Position numbers and translations under genes: made by a program
Assembly (NCBI GenBank): GCA_031254455.1
Contig: JAIRUI010000073.1
Location: forward strand, 1 to 32,832
Source: Chitinispirillales bacterium
Lineage (GTDB): Bacteria > Fibrobacterota > Chitinivibrionia > Chitinivibrionales > Chitinivibrionaceae
DNA: 32,832 nt
Reading direction: 5' to 3'
The notes under the pieces: generated by a model
Told to the model about the DNA's origin: nothing
The model's input: only the letters and a program-made list of their open reading frames with translations
Database searches by the model: none
In this document: in pieces, positions 16,670-23,583 of the stretch
Position numbering within the stretch: the stretch's first letter is position 1
How the letters are laid out: each line of letters opens with the position of its first letter

Positions 16670-16807
16670 ATGGCTTGTCCTTGTAGGAGTGTGAAAGGAT
16701 GCGCTTGTCCAAGCGTAAACTGCATAAACTTTGGAGGCGCCCTTGCCGGAATAGCTGTCGGCTATATATCGGGTTTGGTTACCGGCGCTTCAATTATAGC
16801 ATATTGA
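16670..16807 (+). CDS. Cys-rich small protein with glycine-zipper hydrophobic tail (45 aa)
   Basis: ATG 16670 follows AAGGAGG (16657-16663) by six bases, one of the best ribosome sites in the window, and a Bacteroidetes-type promoter lies upstream. The first 18 residues contain five cysteines (MACPC, then CACP and a further C). The rest is uncharged and hydrophobic, with GGALAGIAVGYISGLVTGAS, glycines spaced as in a membrane helix that packs against itself. The family is unknown. A membrane-associated metal-binding or disulfide-bonded peptide, or a bacteriocin-like peptide, are possibilities without proof. Confidence 0.65.
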   Translation: MACPCRSVKGCACPSVNCINFGGALAGIAVGYISGLVTGASIIAY

Positions 16808-16855
16808 CTTTTTGTTGCGCATAAATTATATTTATAGGTAACCAAGGAGGGATTT

Positions 16856-17388
16856 ATGTTGCCTATAACGGATAGAGAACGTGAAAGCATAGTATTTCAC
16901 AAGAAAAACGGAGAAAAGAACACGGATATTGCAAAATGGATGAGAGTTAGTATCAGCTGTATAACAAGAATATGGCATCGTTACACAACGACAGGTGTTT
17001 ATACCCCCAAGCCTCAGAATAGTGGTAGAAAACCATTGGTTACAAATTCGCAAATGGATAAGGTTGTTGCAAGAATCAAAGATAAGCCTGACATTACCTT
17101 GTCTGATTTAATAGATGAGTTGTCGCTTGGAATTAGCGAATCTGCTCTTTGTAGACGTTTGTCGTCTTTAGAGCTCACACTTAAAAAAAGACGTTATACC
17201 CGATAGAACAAAATCGTATTGATGTTCAAGAAAGTCGTAATGAATGGCGAGAGAACAAACAATCATCTTTTGATGTTAAGAAGTTGATTTTTATTATATT
17301 TGTAATCGTTGGTAGCGTTGAACATAGGTTAAGCGTTACAAACAAGTTCTATTTTTATGTCCTGATTATAGGTTTACACAATTTCTGA
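16856..17388 (+). pseudogene. broken IS630-family transposase
   Basis: The first frame (16856-17206, 116 residues) is the N-terminal helix-turn-helix part of an IS630/Tc1-type transposase (ITDRERESIVFHKKNGE, then DIAKWMRVSISCITRIWHRY). It stops at TAG 17204. The continuation EQNRIDVQESRNEWREN, typical of the linker before the catalytic domain, is in the -1 frame. A run of seven A at 17183-17189 is where a one-base slip would rejoin them to give KKKTVYPIEQNR. After KKLIFI the frame turns into unrelated sequence and stops at 17388, so the DDE catalytic domain is missing. ATG 16856 has AAGGAGG upstream. Confidence 0.75.
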
Positions 17389-17398
17389 AACAGACCCT
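17371..17398 (-). mobile_element. IS256-like terminal inverted repeat remnant
   Basis: Read on the minus strand this begins GGGTCTGTTTCAGAAATTG and continues TGTAAACC, the form of many IS256-family ends. The outer end is at 17398, so the lost element lay to the left. It abuts the broken IS630 gene, suggesting nested insertion followed by deletion. Family assignment is from memory of typical ends. Confidence 0.45.
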
Positions 17399-17403
17399 AA
17401 CTC

Positions 17404-17889
17404 TTATTTCGCCCACTGTTGCCGCCCGTTTTCCCAAAAAGGACTCCACTGTATCTCCGTACATACGCCAGATTCAAACCAAATATTGAGACATTTTGAA
17501 TCTGAAAAAAGTAAAAGCGTTTCAACTCCGTTAGTTTCTTCGACGGGAAATTTTTCTTCCGCGATTTCTCCGACATCCATATTTTCAAGAATTTTCTTTA
17601 CCTCAAAAAATGAACGACCTATAAGTATTTCTCCGTTAAGCGTTAATTCTTCGTTATCGGTTTCGATTGTACCAAGCCTCCACTCGTCTTCTTCGTCAAA
17701 ATAGAGAGAAATTCCAAATTTGTCGTAAATCCACACTACCGTATCGCCGTGTTCTTCTTCGTCGAAACCCGGGACTTGCGAATTATCGACCTCGTCCGGC
17801 TCGCCGAGTACGCTTTTTACTTCGCCGAATCGTGAGCCGAAAAGTAATTCGTTGCCGATTCCGCGCCCCAATTCAATAGTTTTTTTCAT
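17404..17889 (-). CDS. acidic two-repeat protein of unknown function (161 aa)
   Basis: The product has two similar halves of roughly 70 residues. The first has FGSRFGEVKSVLGEPDEVD and then VWIYDKFGISLYF; the second has IGRSFFEVKKILENMDVGE and then LLLFSDSKCLNIWF. Each half thus has a helix with an S-x-F-E-V-K core followed by beta strands, a little like small BamE-type or immunity-protein folds, but no signal peptide is seen. It is strongly acidic. Its ATG overlaps the trmB stop as ATGA, so it is expressed with trmB. I do not recognise the family. Confidence 0.7.
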   Translation of the reverse strand: MKKTIELGRGIGNELLFGSRFGEVKSVLGEPDEVDNSQVPGFDEEEHGDTVVWIYDKFGISLYFDEEDEWRLGTIETDNEELTLNGEILIGRSFFEVKKILENMDVGEIAEEKFPVEETNGVETLLLFSDSKCLNIWFESGVCTEIQWSPFWENGRQQWAK

Positions 17890-18536
17890 TTTTTCCCTCC
17901 AAAATTCACAATAATAAAAAATATTTTTTTTTCAGATTCCGCAAATTTTTCTTCATATTCGCTGCGAATATTCCATGACGGTTCCGAATTGTGTAAATCA
18001 AGCCGTATTTCATCAATACGAAGCCCAAAATTGTTGAACTCTTTAACAGAAAACTCAAACAATCCGACATTGTCGGTTTTAAACTGCAAAATTCCGTTAC
18101 CGGCAAGGATTTTTTTGTACTTTTCAAGAAAAATACGACTCGTCAAACGGCGTTTTTCATAAACGGTTTTGCTCCACGGATCAGAAAAATTAAGATAAAT
18201 TTTTTCTATTTCGTTTTTGGCGAAACAATCGTTAATTTTCTGAGCGTCAATTTTTATAAAGCGTAAGTTTGTAAGTTTTTTATCAACGTTTTTTTTAAGA
18301 GCGCGCACTAATACGGAATCGAATTTTTCAATGCCGATGAAATTTAAGCCGGGATTTTGCATGGCGGAATTTATTATAAATTTCCCTCTTCCCGCACCGA
18401 TTTCAACATGAATGCCGTTTTTGTTTCCAAATATTTTTTCCGCCCATAATCCCTTGAAATCTATTGGATTTTGAATAACGACATCCGGAAATTCCGTAAG
18501 TTTTTGGTAAGCGTATGGAATGTTTCGTAATCTCAT
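17886..18536 (-). CDS. trmB: tRNA (guanine-N7-)-methyltransferase (216 aa)
   Basis: TrmB makes N7-methylguanosine at position 46 of tRNA variable loops. The SAM site is VEIGAGRGKFI (about residues 44-54), the acidic IGIEKF follows, and the signature NFSDPWSK precedes RRLTSRIFLEKYKKIL. The C-terminal SEYEEKF segment matches the family's T-x-YE motif region. I choose ATG 18536 over the TTG three codons earlier. The ribosome site (AAGG) is weak. The gene overlaps the next by ATGA. Confidence 0.93.
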   Translation of the reverse strand: MRLRNIPYAYQKLTEFPDVVIQNPIDFKGLWAEKIFGNKNGIHVEIGAGRGKFIINSAMQNPGLNFIGIEKFDSVLVRALKKNVDKKLTNLRFIKIDAQKINDCFAKNEIEKIYLNFSDPWSKTVYEKRRLTSRIFLEKYKKILAGNGILQFKTDNVGLFEFSVKEFNNFGLRIDEIRLDLHNSEPSWNIRSEYEEKFAESEKKIFFIIVNFGGKK

Positions 18537-18669
18537 TTTTATCAAACCTTGTTATTCTTCAATCAATAATAATTTTGTAATTTTTTTAATACCGGTTATT
18601 CCAAATTCTTAAACACTTTCATATTCTATATTCGATAGATATTCTTTCTTTAAATATAACATTATGAAC

Positions 18670-18714
18670 TAAATAAAATATGGATCGATGAAAAATAATT
18701 CCATCGATCCATAT
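18670..18714 (-). terminator. terminator of the CBM48-like gene
   Basis: ATATGGATCGATG (18678-18690) and CATCGATCCATAT (18702-18714) form a perfect 13-base stem with an 11-base loop. On the minus strand it is followed by TTTTATTT. It lies 14 bases past the stop at 18729. The stem is unusually perfect, but the T-rich tail favours a terminator over an operator. Confidence 0.85.
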
Positions 18715-18728
18715 AAAATGGAAACAAA

Positions 18729-19106
18729 TTATTTTCCGGACGTCTTTTTTGCCGGCGATTTTGCCGCAGGCTTCGATGCTGTGGGTTTTACCGCGGTTTC
18801 CTCTTTTTCCACAATGGCGATTTTTGTTAAATCAAGAACGGAATTGCTTGTGCCGAACGGTGAAGCGACTAACGTAAGATCGGTATCCGGATTCCAACGA
18901 CCGTCAATTGAATATCCGAATTGGTACGCTTTTCCCAAATCAATGTTTATTTTTATAGAAAAAGTCCCGTTTTTGTTTTTTTTCATTACCCAGACTTCCC
19001 AATTATCCCACTCTCCGGTGAGAATTGCTTGCGATGCCCCATCTTTAAGCGGCGTCGTGAATGTTATGGTCGCTTTTTTACCTTTTGGCGCAATTTCTAC
19101 AGCCAT
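18729..19106 (-). CDS. small CBM48/glycogen-binding-like protein (125 aa)
   Basis: About residues 8-90 form an isoamylase N-terminal (early-set, CBM48/AMPK-type) beta sandwich: FTTPLKDGASQAILTGEWDNW, then TFSIKINIDLGKAYQFGYSIDG with RWNPD. This fold usually binds glycogen or starch next to a catalytic domain, but here it stands alone. The last 30 residues are a Lys/Ala/Pro/Ser-rich tail (KPAAKSPAKK). There is no signal peptide, so it is probably cytoplasmic. AAAAGGAG precedes the ATG at 19106, and the gene has its own terminator, so it is a single-gene unit divergent from the NFACT-R gene. Confidence 0.82.
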   Translation of the reverse strand: MAVEIAPKGKKATITFTTPLKDGASQAILTGEWDNWEVWVMKKNKNGTFSIKINIDLGKAYQFGYSIDGRWNPDTDLTLVASPFGTSNSVLDLTKIAIVEKEETAVKPTASKPAAKSPAKKTSGK

Positions 19107-19226
19107 AAAAACTCCTTTTATAATAAAATAAAGATATCACAAAACATAATTGTAAAATAATTATTTTCTATCAAACAAAGCAAGAATTTTTTTTATTTGT
19201 CAACTATTTTTCAAAAAAAGGAGTTT

Positions 19227-20117
19227 ATGGAAGAAAATCCGCGAAATAACGATTTGATTTTACTGAAAAGTCAAACTCAAAAAGAGATAACTCGAGCCAA
19301 AAAAAAATTGGAAAAACAAAAAATTGAATATAAAGAGTCGGCAAATTGGGAAACCTACAAAAACTTTGCAGATACGATTTTGATTAATAAAAATTTGATA
19401 AAAAAGGGAATGAATTTTGTCGAATTAGCCGACGAATCAACGCAATTGAAAATGAAAATAGAATTAAATCGTACGCTCTCGGCGGTAGAAAACGCCGAAA
19501 TGTATTACAGGAAATCGCGAAAAGGAAAAAGGAGTTGTGAAATTTGTGTAGAAAAAACAAAAGAAACCGAAAATGAAATCGCAAATTTGGAAAAATTGCT
19601 TGAAAAAATTTGTTACTTTATTGATAACGGTTTTGCAGAAAGAGAAAACGAAGCAGAAAATTTACTGAGCATGCGGCATTCGTCAAAAACAGTACAAGCC
19701 GCTAAAGTCATAAAAAATGATAAAAAAACGTCTTTTAGACATTACAATTATAAAGGGTACGATATTTATGCAGGAAAAACGAGCGGCGATAATGACGAAT
19801 TGTCGGTAAAATTCGCAAATCCGAGCGATATTTGGTTTCATGCGGCAGGATTTGCCGGTTCGCATTTGATAATTAGGCGTAAGAAAGGAGATCCTATGCC
19901 GCCCAACGACGTTTTGAGCGTTGCAGGTGGAATAGCGGTATTTTTTTCAAAAGCCAAAAACAGCGGATATACCGAAGTGAATATGACCGAAGCGAGATTT
20001 GTTCGTAAACCGCGAAAATCGCCTGCCGGTATAGTCATAGCCGAAAGATGTAAAACGATTAGAGTGTTACCGATTGACCCGCAAAAATTATTTAAAGAGC
20101 AAAACAATGAAAATTAG
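19227..20117 (+). CDS. NFACT-R (DUF814) domain protein lacking the NFACT-N domain (296 aa)
   Basis: The C-terminal third (about residues 170-290) is an NFACT-R RNA-binding domain, with YDIYAGKTSGDNDELSVKF, then SDIWFHAAGFAGSHLIIRR and the final PAGIVIAERCKTIRV. In RqcH/Tae2/FbpA proteins this domain, with a coiled coil, binds tRNA and the stalled 50S subunit. Here the first 170 residues are mostly charged coiled coil, and the large N-terminal NFACT-N domain seen in RqcH is absent, so it may be a divergent ribosome-rescue factor. ATG 19227 follows AAAGGAG; an upstream in-frame start is poorer. The end overlaps rlmH by 11 bases. Confidence 0.85.
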   Translation: MEENPRNNDLILLKSQTQKEITRAKKKLEKQKIEYKESANWETYKNFADTILINKNLIKKGMNFVELADESTQLKMKIELNRTLSAVENAEMYYRKSRKGKRSCEICVEKTKETENEIANLEKLLEKICYFIDNGFAERENEAENLLSMRHSSKTVQAAKVIKNDKKTSFRHYNYKGYDIYAGKTSGDNDELSVKFANPSDIWFHAAGFAGSHLIIRRKKGDPMPPNDVLSVAGGIAVFFSKAKNSGYTEVNMTEARFVRKPRKSPAGIVIAERCKTIRVLPIDPQKLFKEQNNEN

Positions 20118-20586
20118 TATAATTGCCGTCGGAAAAATTAAAGAAAACTATATCAAAGATGCAATTTCGGAATACTCAAAACGGCTTTCGGCGTTTGCAA
20201 AAGTACGAATAATCGAAATTAACGACGAAAAATGTTCCGAAAATTTAAGTGAAACCGAAAAAAGAATTGTAACCGATAAAGAAGGCAAAAAAATTATTTC
20301 ACAAATCAATAAAAGCGATTTCGTATATTCGCTCGCAATCAACGGTAAAAAATTGTCGTCGCAGGACTTCAGCGTGCAAATCCAAAATAACATGAATAAC
20401 GGGTATGGGAATTTGGTTTTCGTAATAGGCGGATCGCTTGGACTTTCAAATGAAGTTTTGGAAGCGGGCGACTTTCGTTTATCGTTTTCCGATATGACTT
20501 TTCCGCATCAAATTATGCGTCTTATTTTACTGGAACAAATATACAGATGTTTTAAAATCATCGGTAACGAACCATACCACAAGTGA
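20107..20586 (+). CDS. rlmH: 23S rRNA (pseudouridine1915-N3)-methyltransferase (159 aa)
   Basis: RlmH is a SPOUT-class methyltransferase acting on helix 69 of 23S rRNA in assembled ribosomes. The knot region is clear: FVIGGSLGLSNEVL followed by SFSDMTFPHQIMRLILLEQIYR and NEPYHK at the extreme C-terminus. ATG 20107 overlaps the last codons of the NFACT-R gene; an earlier start in the same frame would extend it 11 residues without gain. Coupling of two ribosome-associated proteins in one unit is notable. Confidence 0.96.
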   Translation: MKISIIAVGKIKENYIKDAISEYSKRLSAFAKVRIIEINDEKCSENLSETEKRIVTDKEGKKIISQINKSDFVYSLAINGKKLSSQDFSVQIQNNMNNGYGNLVFVIGGSLGLSNEVLEAGDFRLSFSDMTFPHQIMRLILLEQIYRCFKIIGNEPYHK

Positions 20587-20666
20587 AATAAAAAATTTTC
20601 AAAAATTGTTTCTTTCGCGTCGTTTTCGCATTTAGTATTTTACAAGCGATTCAAAAAGGAGCGAAA

Positions 20667-21506
20667 ATGAGTTGGAAAAACAAAATAACCTGGAAATACG
20701 ATGATATTATCAAGTATTATCGTGACTCTGCTTGGGCGTTTGAGAAACTTTGGGGACCGGATATGCATTACGGATACTGGGAAAAAGGCGTGAAAAGTCA
20801 AAAAAAAGCTGCCCGAAGAATGAATGAAAAAGTAGTAGAGAAAATAAAAATAACCAAAGACGATTACGTTTTGGACGCCGGTTGCGGAATCGGCGGAAAT
20901 GCGGTTTGGCTCGCACAAACATTCGGCTGTAAGGTTGTCGGGGTAAGTATCGTTCCGGAGCAAATAGAAACGGCGAAAAGACGAGCAAAAGAAGAAGGCG
21001 TTGAAAATTTGTGTGAGTTTATGCTTATGGATTATATGAATTTGCAGTTTCCTGACAACACGTTTTCGGCGGTTATGGGACTTGAAAGTATTTGCTATGC
21101 CAATCCAAAAAGTGAATTTATAAAAGGCGTTTATCGTGTGCTGAAACCCAACGGAAGATTTGGGATGGCGGACGGATTTGCAAGCAAGGAAGCTTATGAA
21201 GGTAAAGAAAAGCGCCTTATGGGGCGTTGGATGGACGGTTGGAAATTAAACAATCTTGACGCTCCGTCACAGTGGAAGAGATATGCGGAAAATGTCGGTT
21301 TTACTTCGATAAATTACGAAAATATCACCAAAAACGTTAAACCGTCGTCACGATTATTGTTTGCGTGGTCGCTTTTTTCGCTTCATTGGCACATTTTGGA
21401 CAGAATTTTTGAAATTCGCGACTATCCTAACGACGCTTTGTGGTATCAATATTGGGTAATCAAAAAAGGTTTGGCCGAATATGGAATTTTTTGGGCGAAT
21501 AAATAA
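20667..21506 (+). CDS. SAM-dependent methyltransferase of the sterol/tocopherol methyltransferase type (279 aa)
   Basis: A class I methyltransferase. Motif I is VLDAGCGIGG with Asp70, followed by VVGVSIVPEQIETAKRRA, MDYMNLQFPDNTFSAV and GVYRVLKPNGRF. The N-terminal DMHYGYWE and the spacing resemble gamma-tocopherol or sterol C-methyltransferases. A squalene-synthase-like gene lies 10 kb upstream, so an isoprenoid lipid substrate is conceivable but unproven. It starts behind AAAAAGGAG and appears to be its own transcription unit. Confidence 0.8.
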   Translation: MSWKNKITWKYDDIIKYYRDSAWAFEKLWGPDMHYGYWEKGVKSQKKAARRMNEKVVEKIKITKDDYVLDAGCGIGGNAVWLAQTFGCKVVGVSIVPEQIETAKRRAKEEGVENLCEFMLMDYMNLQFPDNTFSAVMGLESICYANPKSEFIKGVYRVLKPNGRFGMADGFASKEAYEGKEKRLMGRWMDGWKLNNLDAPSQWKRYAENVGFTSINYENITKNVKPSSRLLFAWSLFSLHWHILDRIFEIRDYPNDALWYQYWVIKKGLAEYGIFWANK

Positions 21507-21511
21507 AAAAT

Positions 21512-21542
21512 TTTGCTTTTTTTCAGGAAATAAATTATTTTC
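21512..21542 (+). promoter_or_regulatory. possible promoter of dnaJ
   Basis: TTTG (21512-21515), 19 bases, then TTATTTTC (21535-21542), a relaxed form of the TTTG/TAnnTTTG arrangement. The transcript would start near 21548, about 38 bases before the dnaJ ATG. Confidence 0.35.
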
Positions 21543-21585
21543 GTGAGAAATTTGGACGATTTGTTGGATTATTATTGGAGAAATT

Positions 21586-22737
21586 ATGGCAAATAAGAAA
21601 GATTATTATGATGTTTTGGGGGTTTCGAAAGAAGCGAGCGAAGACGACATTAAAAAAGCATACAGAAAACTTGCCGTCCGTTTTCATCCGGATAAAAATC
21701 CAAACGACCCGGAAGCGGCGGAAAGATTCCGCGAGGCGACAGAATCTTACGAAGTGTTGAAAGACGAAAATAAACGCAAACAATATGACAAATTCGGACA
21801 TGCGGCTTTTGACGGCGCAGCGTCCGGCGGATTTAGCGGCGGCTTCAGCGGTATGGACTTAAACGAAGCGCTAAAAGCGTTTATGGGCGACTTTGGGGGC
21901 GACTCGTTTTTCGGCGATATTTTTGGAAATTCACGGGCAAGGCGTACAAATCAAGGCTCCGTAAATCAGGGTAAAAACATTCAAATAAAACTTTCACTTT
22001 CACTTAAAGAAATGCACGACGGGGTTTCAAAGACAATAAAAATTAAACATAAAATCGGATGTTCTTCGTGCGGCGGTTCGGGTTCCAAAAGCGGAAAATT
22101 AGAAAGTTGCCCGCAATGTAACGGAAGCGGGAGATCGCGCAGGATAATGCAGTCGATTTTCGGACAAATGGTTCAGGAAACGATTTGCGCACGGTGTTCA
22201 GGAACTGGGAAAATAGTTAAGGATCCGTGCAATTCCTGTTTAGGCGCGGGAATTGTCGAAGGAGAAGACAAAGTCTCCGTAAGTATTCCCGCCGGTGTAA
22301 GCGAAGGTAATTATATAACGGTAGACGGTAAAGGCGACAAAGGGATAAACAACGGAATTTCCGGCGACTTGATCGTAATCATTTATGAGAAAGACGATTC
22401 TATTTTCACGCGTCACGGAATCGATTTGATTACCGATATGGAAATTTCGTTCAGCGACGCAGCGCTTGGCTGTGAAATAATTATCGAAACATTTTCCGAT
22501 AAGGTTAAAGTTAAAGTTCCTGCCGGAACGCAATCCGAAAAAGTAATAAAAATCCCCGGAAAAGGAATGCCCGTTCTCCACAACGAAAGAAACAAAGGCG
22601 ACGTTTTAATAAGAATAAAAGTAAAAACGCCTGAAAATTTGTCCAAAGCCGAAAGAGATATTTTTGAAGATCTGCGAAAATTAGAGCAAAAACCCAAAAG
22701 TATTTTTCACAAATTCAAAAATAATTTCGGTTTGTAA
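21586..22737 (+). CDS. dnaJ: chaperone protein DnaJ (383 aa)
   Basis: A type I J-protein, co-chaperone of DnaK. The J domain spans residues 1-70 (DYYDVLGV, HPD in RFHPDKNP). A Gly/Phe-rich linker follows (GGFSGGFSG). The zinc domain has all four CxxCxGxG repeats (CSSCGGSG, CPQCNGSG, CARCSGTG, CNSCLGAG), and C-terminal substrate domains end in a short basic tail. dnaK and grpE are not nearby. ATG 21586 has TTGGAGAA upstream. Confidence 0.98.
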   Translation: MANKKDYYDVLGVSKEASEDDIKKAYRKLAVRFHPDKNPNDPEAAERFREATESYEVLKDENKRKQYDKFGHAAFDGAASGGFSGGFSGMDLNEALKAFMGDFGGDSFFGDIFGNSRARRTNQGSVNQGKNIQIKLSLSLKEMHDGVSKTIKIKHKIGCSSCGGSGSKSGKLESCPQCNGSGRSRRIMQSIFGQMVQETICARCSGTGKIVKDPCNSCLGAGIVEGEDKVSVSIPAGVSEGNYITVDGKGDKGINNGISGDLIVIIYEKDDSIFTRHGIDLITDMEISFSDAALGCEIIIETFSDKVKVKVPAGTQSEKVIKIPGKGMPVLHNERNKGDVLIRIKVKTPENLSKAERDIFEDLRKLEQKPKSIFHKFKNNFGL

Positions 22738-22750
22738 CTTTAAAATTGTC

Positions 22751-23500
22751 GTGAGAAACTTTTTTATCATATTAATTTTTATTATTGGTAACGTTTTCTC
22801 CAATAATTCGTTTGAATATGAAGTTCTGGGTTCAATTCCGCATAACCCGGAAAGTTTTACGCAAGGACTCTTAATTATCGGCGAAAACATTTATGAAAGT
22901 ACCGGTTCGGTCGGACGCGGTTCTCACGTCATAGTCATTGATAAAAAAACCGGGAACGAACTTAAATCGGTAAAATCCGGTGGAATTTTCGGCGAAGGTT
23001 TGGCGTTTGACGGCTCAATGCTGTGGCAACTTTCGTGGCAAGAGCAAAAAGCGCTTGTTTATAGCGTAAAATCGTTAAACAAAGTTGCCGAAATCCCTTA
23101 TAAAGGCGAAGGATGGGGGCTTACTTACATTCCAAAAGAGCGAACTTTTGCGATGTCAAACGGTAGTTCTCAGATAATTTTTCGCGACCAGGAGTTTAAC
23201 GAAACGGGCAAGATTTCTGTCAAGATGAATAAAATTCCGATAGATAAACTCAACGAATTGGAGATTTGGAACGAAAAAATTCTGGCGAACCGCTGGTACA
23301 GCGATACGATTTTTGTCATCGATATACAAACCGGCGACGTCGAAAATTTTATTGATTTGACAGAACTTAGGAAATCCGAAAACCCGCGAATCGCCGATGG
23401 AAATGTACTTAACGGAATTGCCGCTATTGATAAAGAAACGCTTTTGATTACCGGAAAAAGATGGCGTAAATTTTACATAATAAAAATAAAACCAAACTGA
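22751..23500 (+). CDS. glutaminyl-peptide cyclotransferase (249 aa)
   Basis: This matches the plant/bacterial-type (beta-propeller) glutamine cyclotransferase, which converts N-terminal glutamine of exported proteins to pyroglutamate. Seen are PHNPESFTQGLLI near the start, GEGLAFDG, EGWGLTYI, LNELEIWNEKILANRWYSD and the C-terminal VLNGIAAI. The first 18 residues form a signal peptide (RNFFIILIFIIGNVFS), so it acts outside the cytoplasm. The start is GTG 22751, 13 bases after the dnaJ stop. It probably shares the dnaJ transcript. Confidence 0.9.
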   Translation: MRNFFIILIFIIGNVFSNNSFEYEVLGSIPHNPESFTQGLLIIGENIYESTGSVGRGSHVIVIDKKTGNELKSVKSGGIFGEGLAFDGSMLWQLSWQEQKALVYSVKSLNKVAEIPYKGEGWGLTYIPKERTFAMSNGSSQIIFRDQEFNETGKISVKMNKIPIDKLNELEIWNEKILANRWYSDTIFVIDIQTGDVENFIDLTELRKSENPRIADGNVLNGIAAIDKETLLITGKRWRKFYIIKIKPN

Positions 23501-23535
23501 AATTCTTTCAAAATTTGTTTTTTGCGTAAAAATTC

Positions 23536-23568
23536 CTTGAAATTAAAGTATTTTTCAAAATATTTTTG
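23536..23568 (+). promoter_or_regulatory. possible Bacteroidetes-type promoter before nifU
   Basis: CTTG (23536-23539), 21 bases, then TATTTTTG (23561-23568), a perfect TAnnTTTG. The predicted transcript start falls at or just after the ribosome site (AAGGAG, 23569-23574), which argues for caution; TATTTTTC at 23549-23556 may be the real -7 element. Confidence 0.3.
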
Positions 23569-23583
23569 GAAGGAGAACAAATT

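Noticed and set aside
16670..16807. Cys-rich peptide as a double-glycine-leader bacteriocin
   Set aside because: A GG pair exists, but the preceding segment lacks the usual leader pattern of hydrophobic and acidic residues, and no transporter or immunity gene is adjacent. Kept only as unknown.
18678..18714. Perfect 13-base palindrome as a regulator operator
   Set aside because: It lies just past the stop of the minus-strand CBM48-like gene and is followed on that strand by a T-rich run, so a terminator explains it.
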